Shown in pieces: positions 13,172-13,312 of a stretch of 13,312 bases of DNA (positions within the stretch are counted from its first letter, which is position 1; each line of letters opens with the position of its first letter). This stretch comes from Gemmatimonadota bacterium (GTDB lineage: Bacteria; Gemmatimonadota; Gemmatimonadetes; Gemmatimonadales; Gemmatimonadaceae): NCBI GenBank assembly GCA_003142495.1, contig PLMM01000102.1, positions 1,322 to 14,633 of the forward strand, read 5' to 3'. The notes beneath the pieces were generated by a model that worked only from the letters and a program-made list of their open reading frames with translations, was not told the DNA's origin and did no database searches. Position numbers and translations under genes: made by a program.

Positions 13172-13312
13172 CGCGTGGGTTGAGACTGATCGCGAGAGCG
13201 CGGCCGATACTGGCCGCGCTCTTCGTTTACGGATGTTCGTCGTCGGGTGCATCGCATACATCTGCGGTAGGCGGCGTGCGTGGCGACGCGATGGTCTTTC
13301 CGCTCGCGGTGG
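13168..13312 (+). CDS. Probable lipoprotein, N-terminal fragment (3' partial)
   Basis: A GTG at 13168 overlaps the LemA stop as GTGA and opens a frame that stays open to the window edge (48 residues). It reads as a lipoprotein signal: arginines at 3, 6, 10 and 12, a core P-I-L-A-A-L-F-V-Y and G-C at residues 22-23, followed by S-S-S-G-A-S. A TTG at 13180 is an alternative start that gives the same signal. The mature part is too short to name. A hairpin that could terminate LemA transcripts lies inside this frame (13195-13222), which is the main argument against it; the lipobox and coupled start argue for it. Confidence 0.6.
   Translation, partial: MTRGLRLIARARPILAALFVYGCSSSGASHTSAVGGVRGDAMVFPLAV
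13195..13228 (+). terminator. Terminator-like hairpin just after LemA
   Basis: AGAGCGCGGCC (13195-13205) and GGCCGCGCTCT (13212-13222) are perfect 11-base inverted complements around the 6-base loop GATACT. They are followed by an imperfect T-rich stretch, TCGTTT. It begins 24 bases past the LemA stop. It overlaps the signal-peptide codons of the next putative gene, so it could be an intrinsic or partial terminator, or only a by-product of GC-rich coding sequence. Confidence 0.4.

Overview
The window is GC-rich, gene-dense bacterial DNA from a Gram-negative (diderm) organism. Evidence for two membranes: many exported proteins whose signal peptides end in A-Q or A-Q-Q, lipoprotein signals, and an ExbB/ExbD/TonB-like energy-transduction set. 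The base composition, the A-Q-Q cleavage sites and the gene set suggest Gemmatimonadota, or less likely a myxobacterium-like lineage. This placement is inference; there is no rRNA or other phylogenetic marker here.

Region 1 (1-9747, all + strand) looks like one operon for an envelope machine. It begins with the tail of a coiled-coil protein (1-171). Next come an exported coiled-coil protein (193-921), two large exported TPR/helical-repeat proteins (891-3146 and 3143-6154) and a small exported coiled-coil protein (6151-6903). It ends with an ExbB/TolQ/AglR-type proton-channel subunit (6941-7582), two ExbD/TolR-type subunits (7669-8199 and 8201-8764) and a single-pass TonB-like protein with an AgmX/PglI-type C-terminal domain (8764-9747). 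Most junctions are ATGA or TAATG overlaps, so translation is probably coupled. One ExbB, two ExbDs, one AgmX-type protein and large TPR proteins is the composition of the Myxococcus Agl-Glt machinery. The cytoplasmic MglA-binding part of GltJ is absent here. The likely job is to use proton motive force across the inner membrane to act on periplasmic or outer-membrane partners; the substrate is unknown.

Region 2 (9748-10047) is a 300-bp spacer between convergent genes. It holds a strong terminator for the minus strand (perfect 19-bp stem plus T6), a degenerate 88-bp-period direct repeat, a second small inverted repeat, and a small minus-strand ORF with an excellent Shine-Dalgarno sequence that runs into the terminator and may be a gene remnant.

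Region 3 (10048-10485, - strand) is a small coiled-coil lipoprotein. Its start overlaps, head to head, the start of the next + strand gene.

Region 4 (10477-13312, + strand) is a second operon. It has a TPM-domain membrane protein (10477-11286), a protein with a degenerate nucleotidyltransferase fold (11293-12012), a lipoprotein carrying a second AgmX/PglI-type C-terminal domain (12009-12503), a LemA-family lipoprotein (12563-13171) and the start of another lipoprotein cut by the window edge (13168-13312). TPM and LemA proteins commonly occur together. The AgmX-type lipoprotein links this operon to the motor operon of Region 1.
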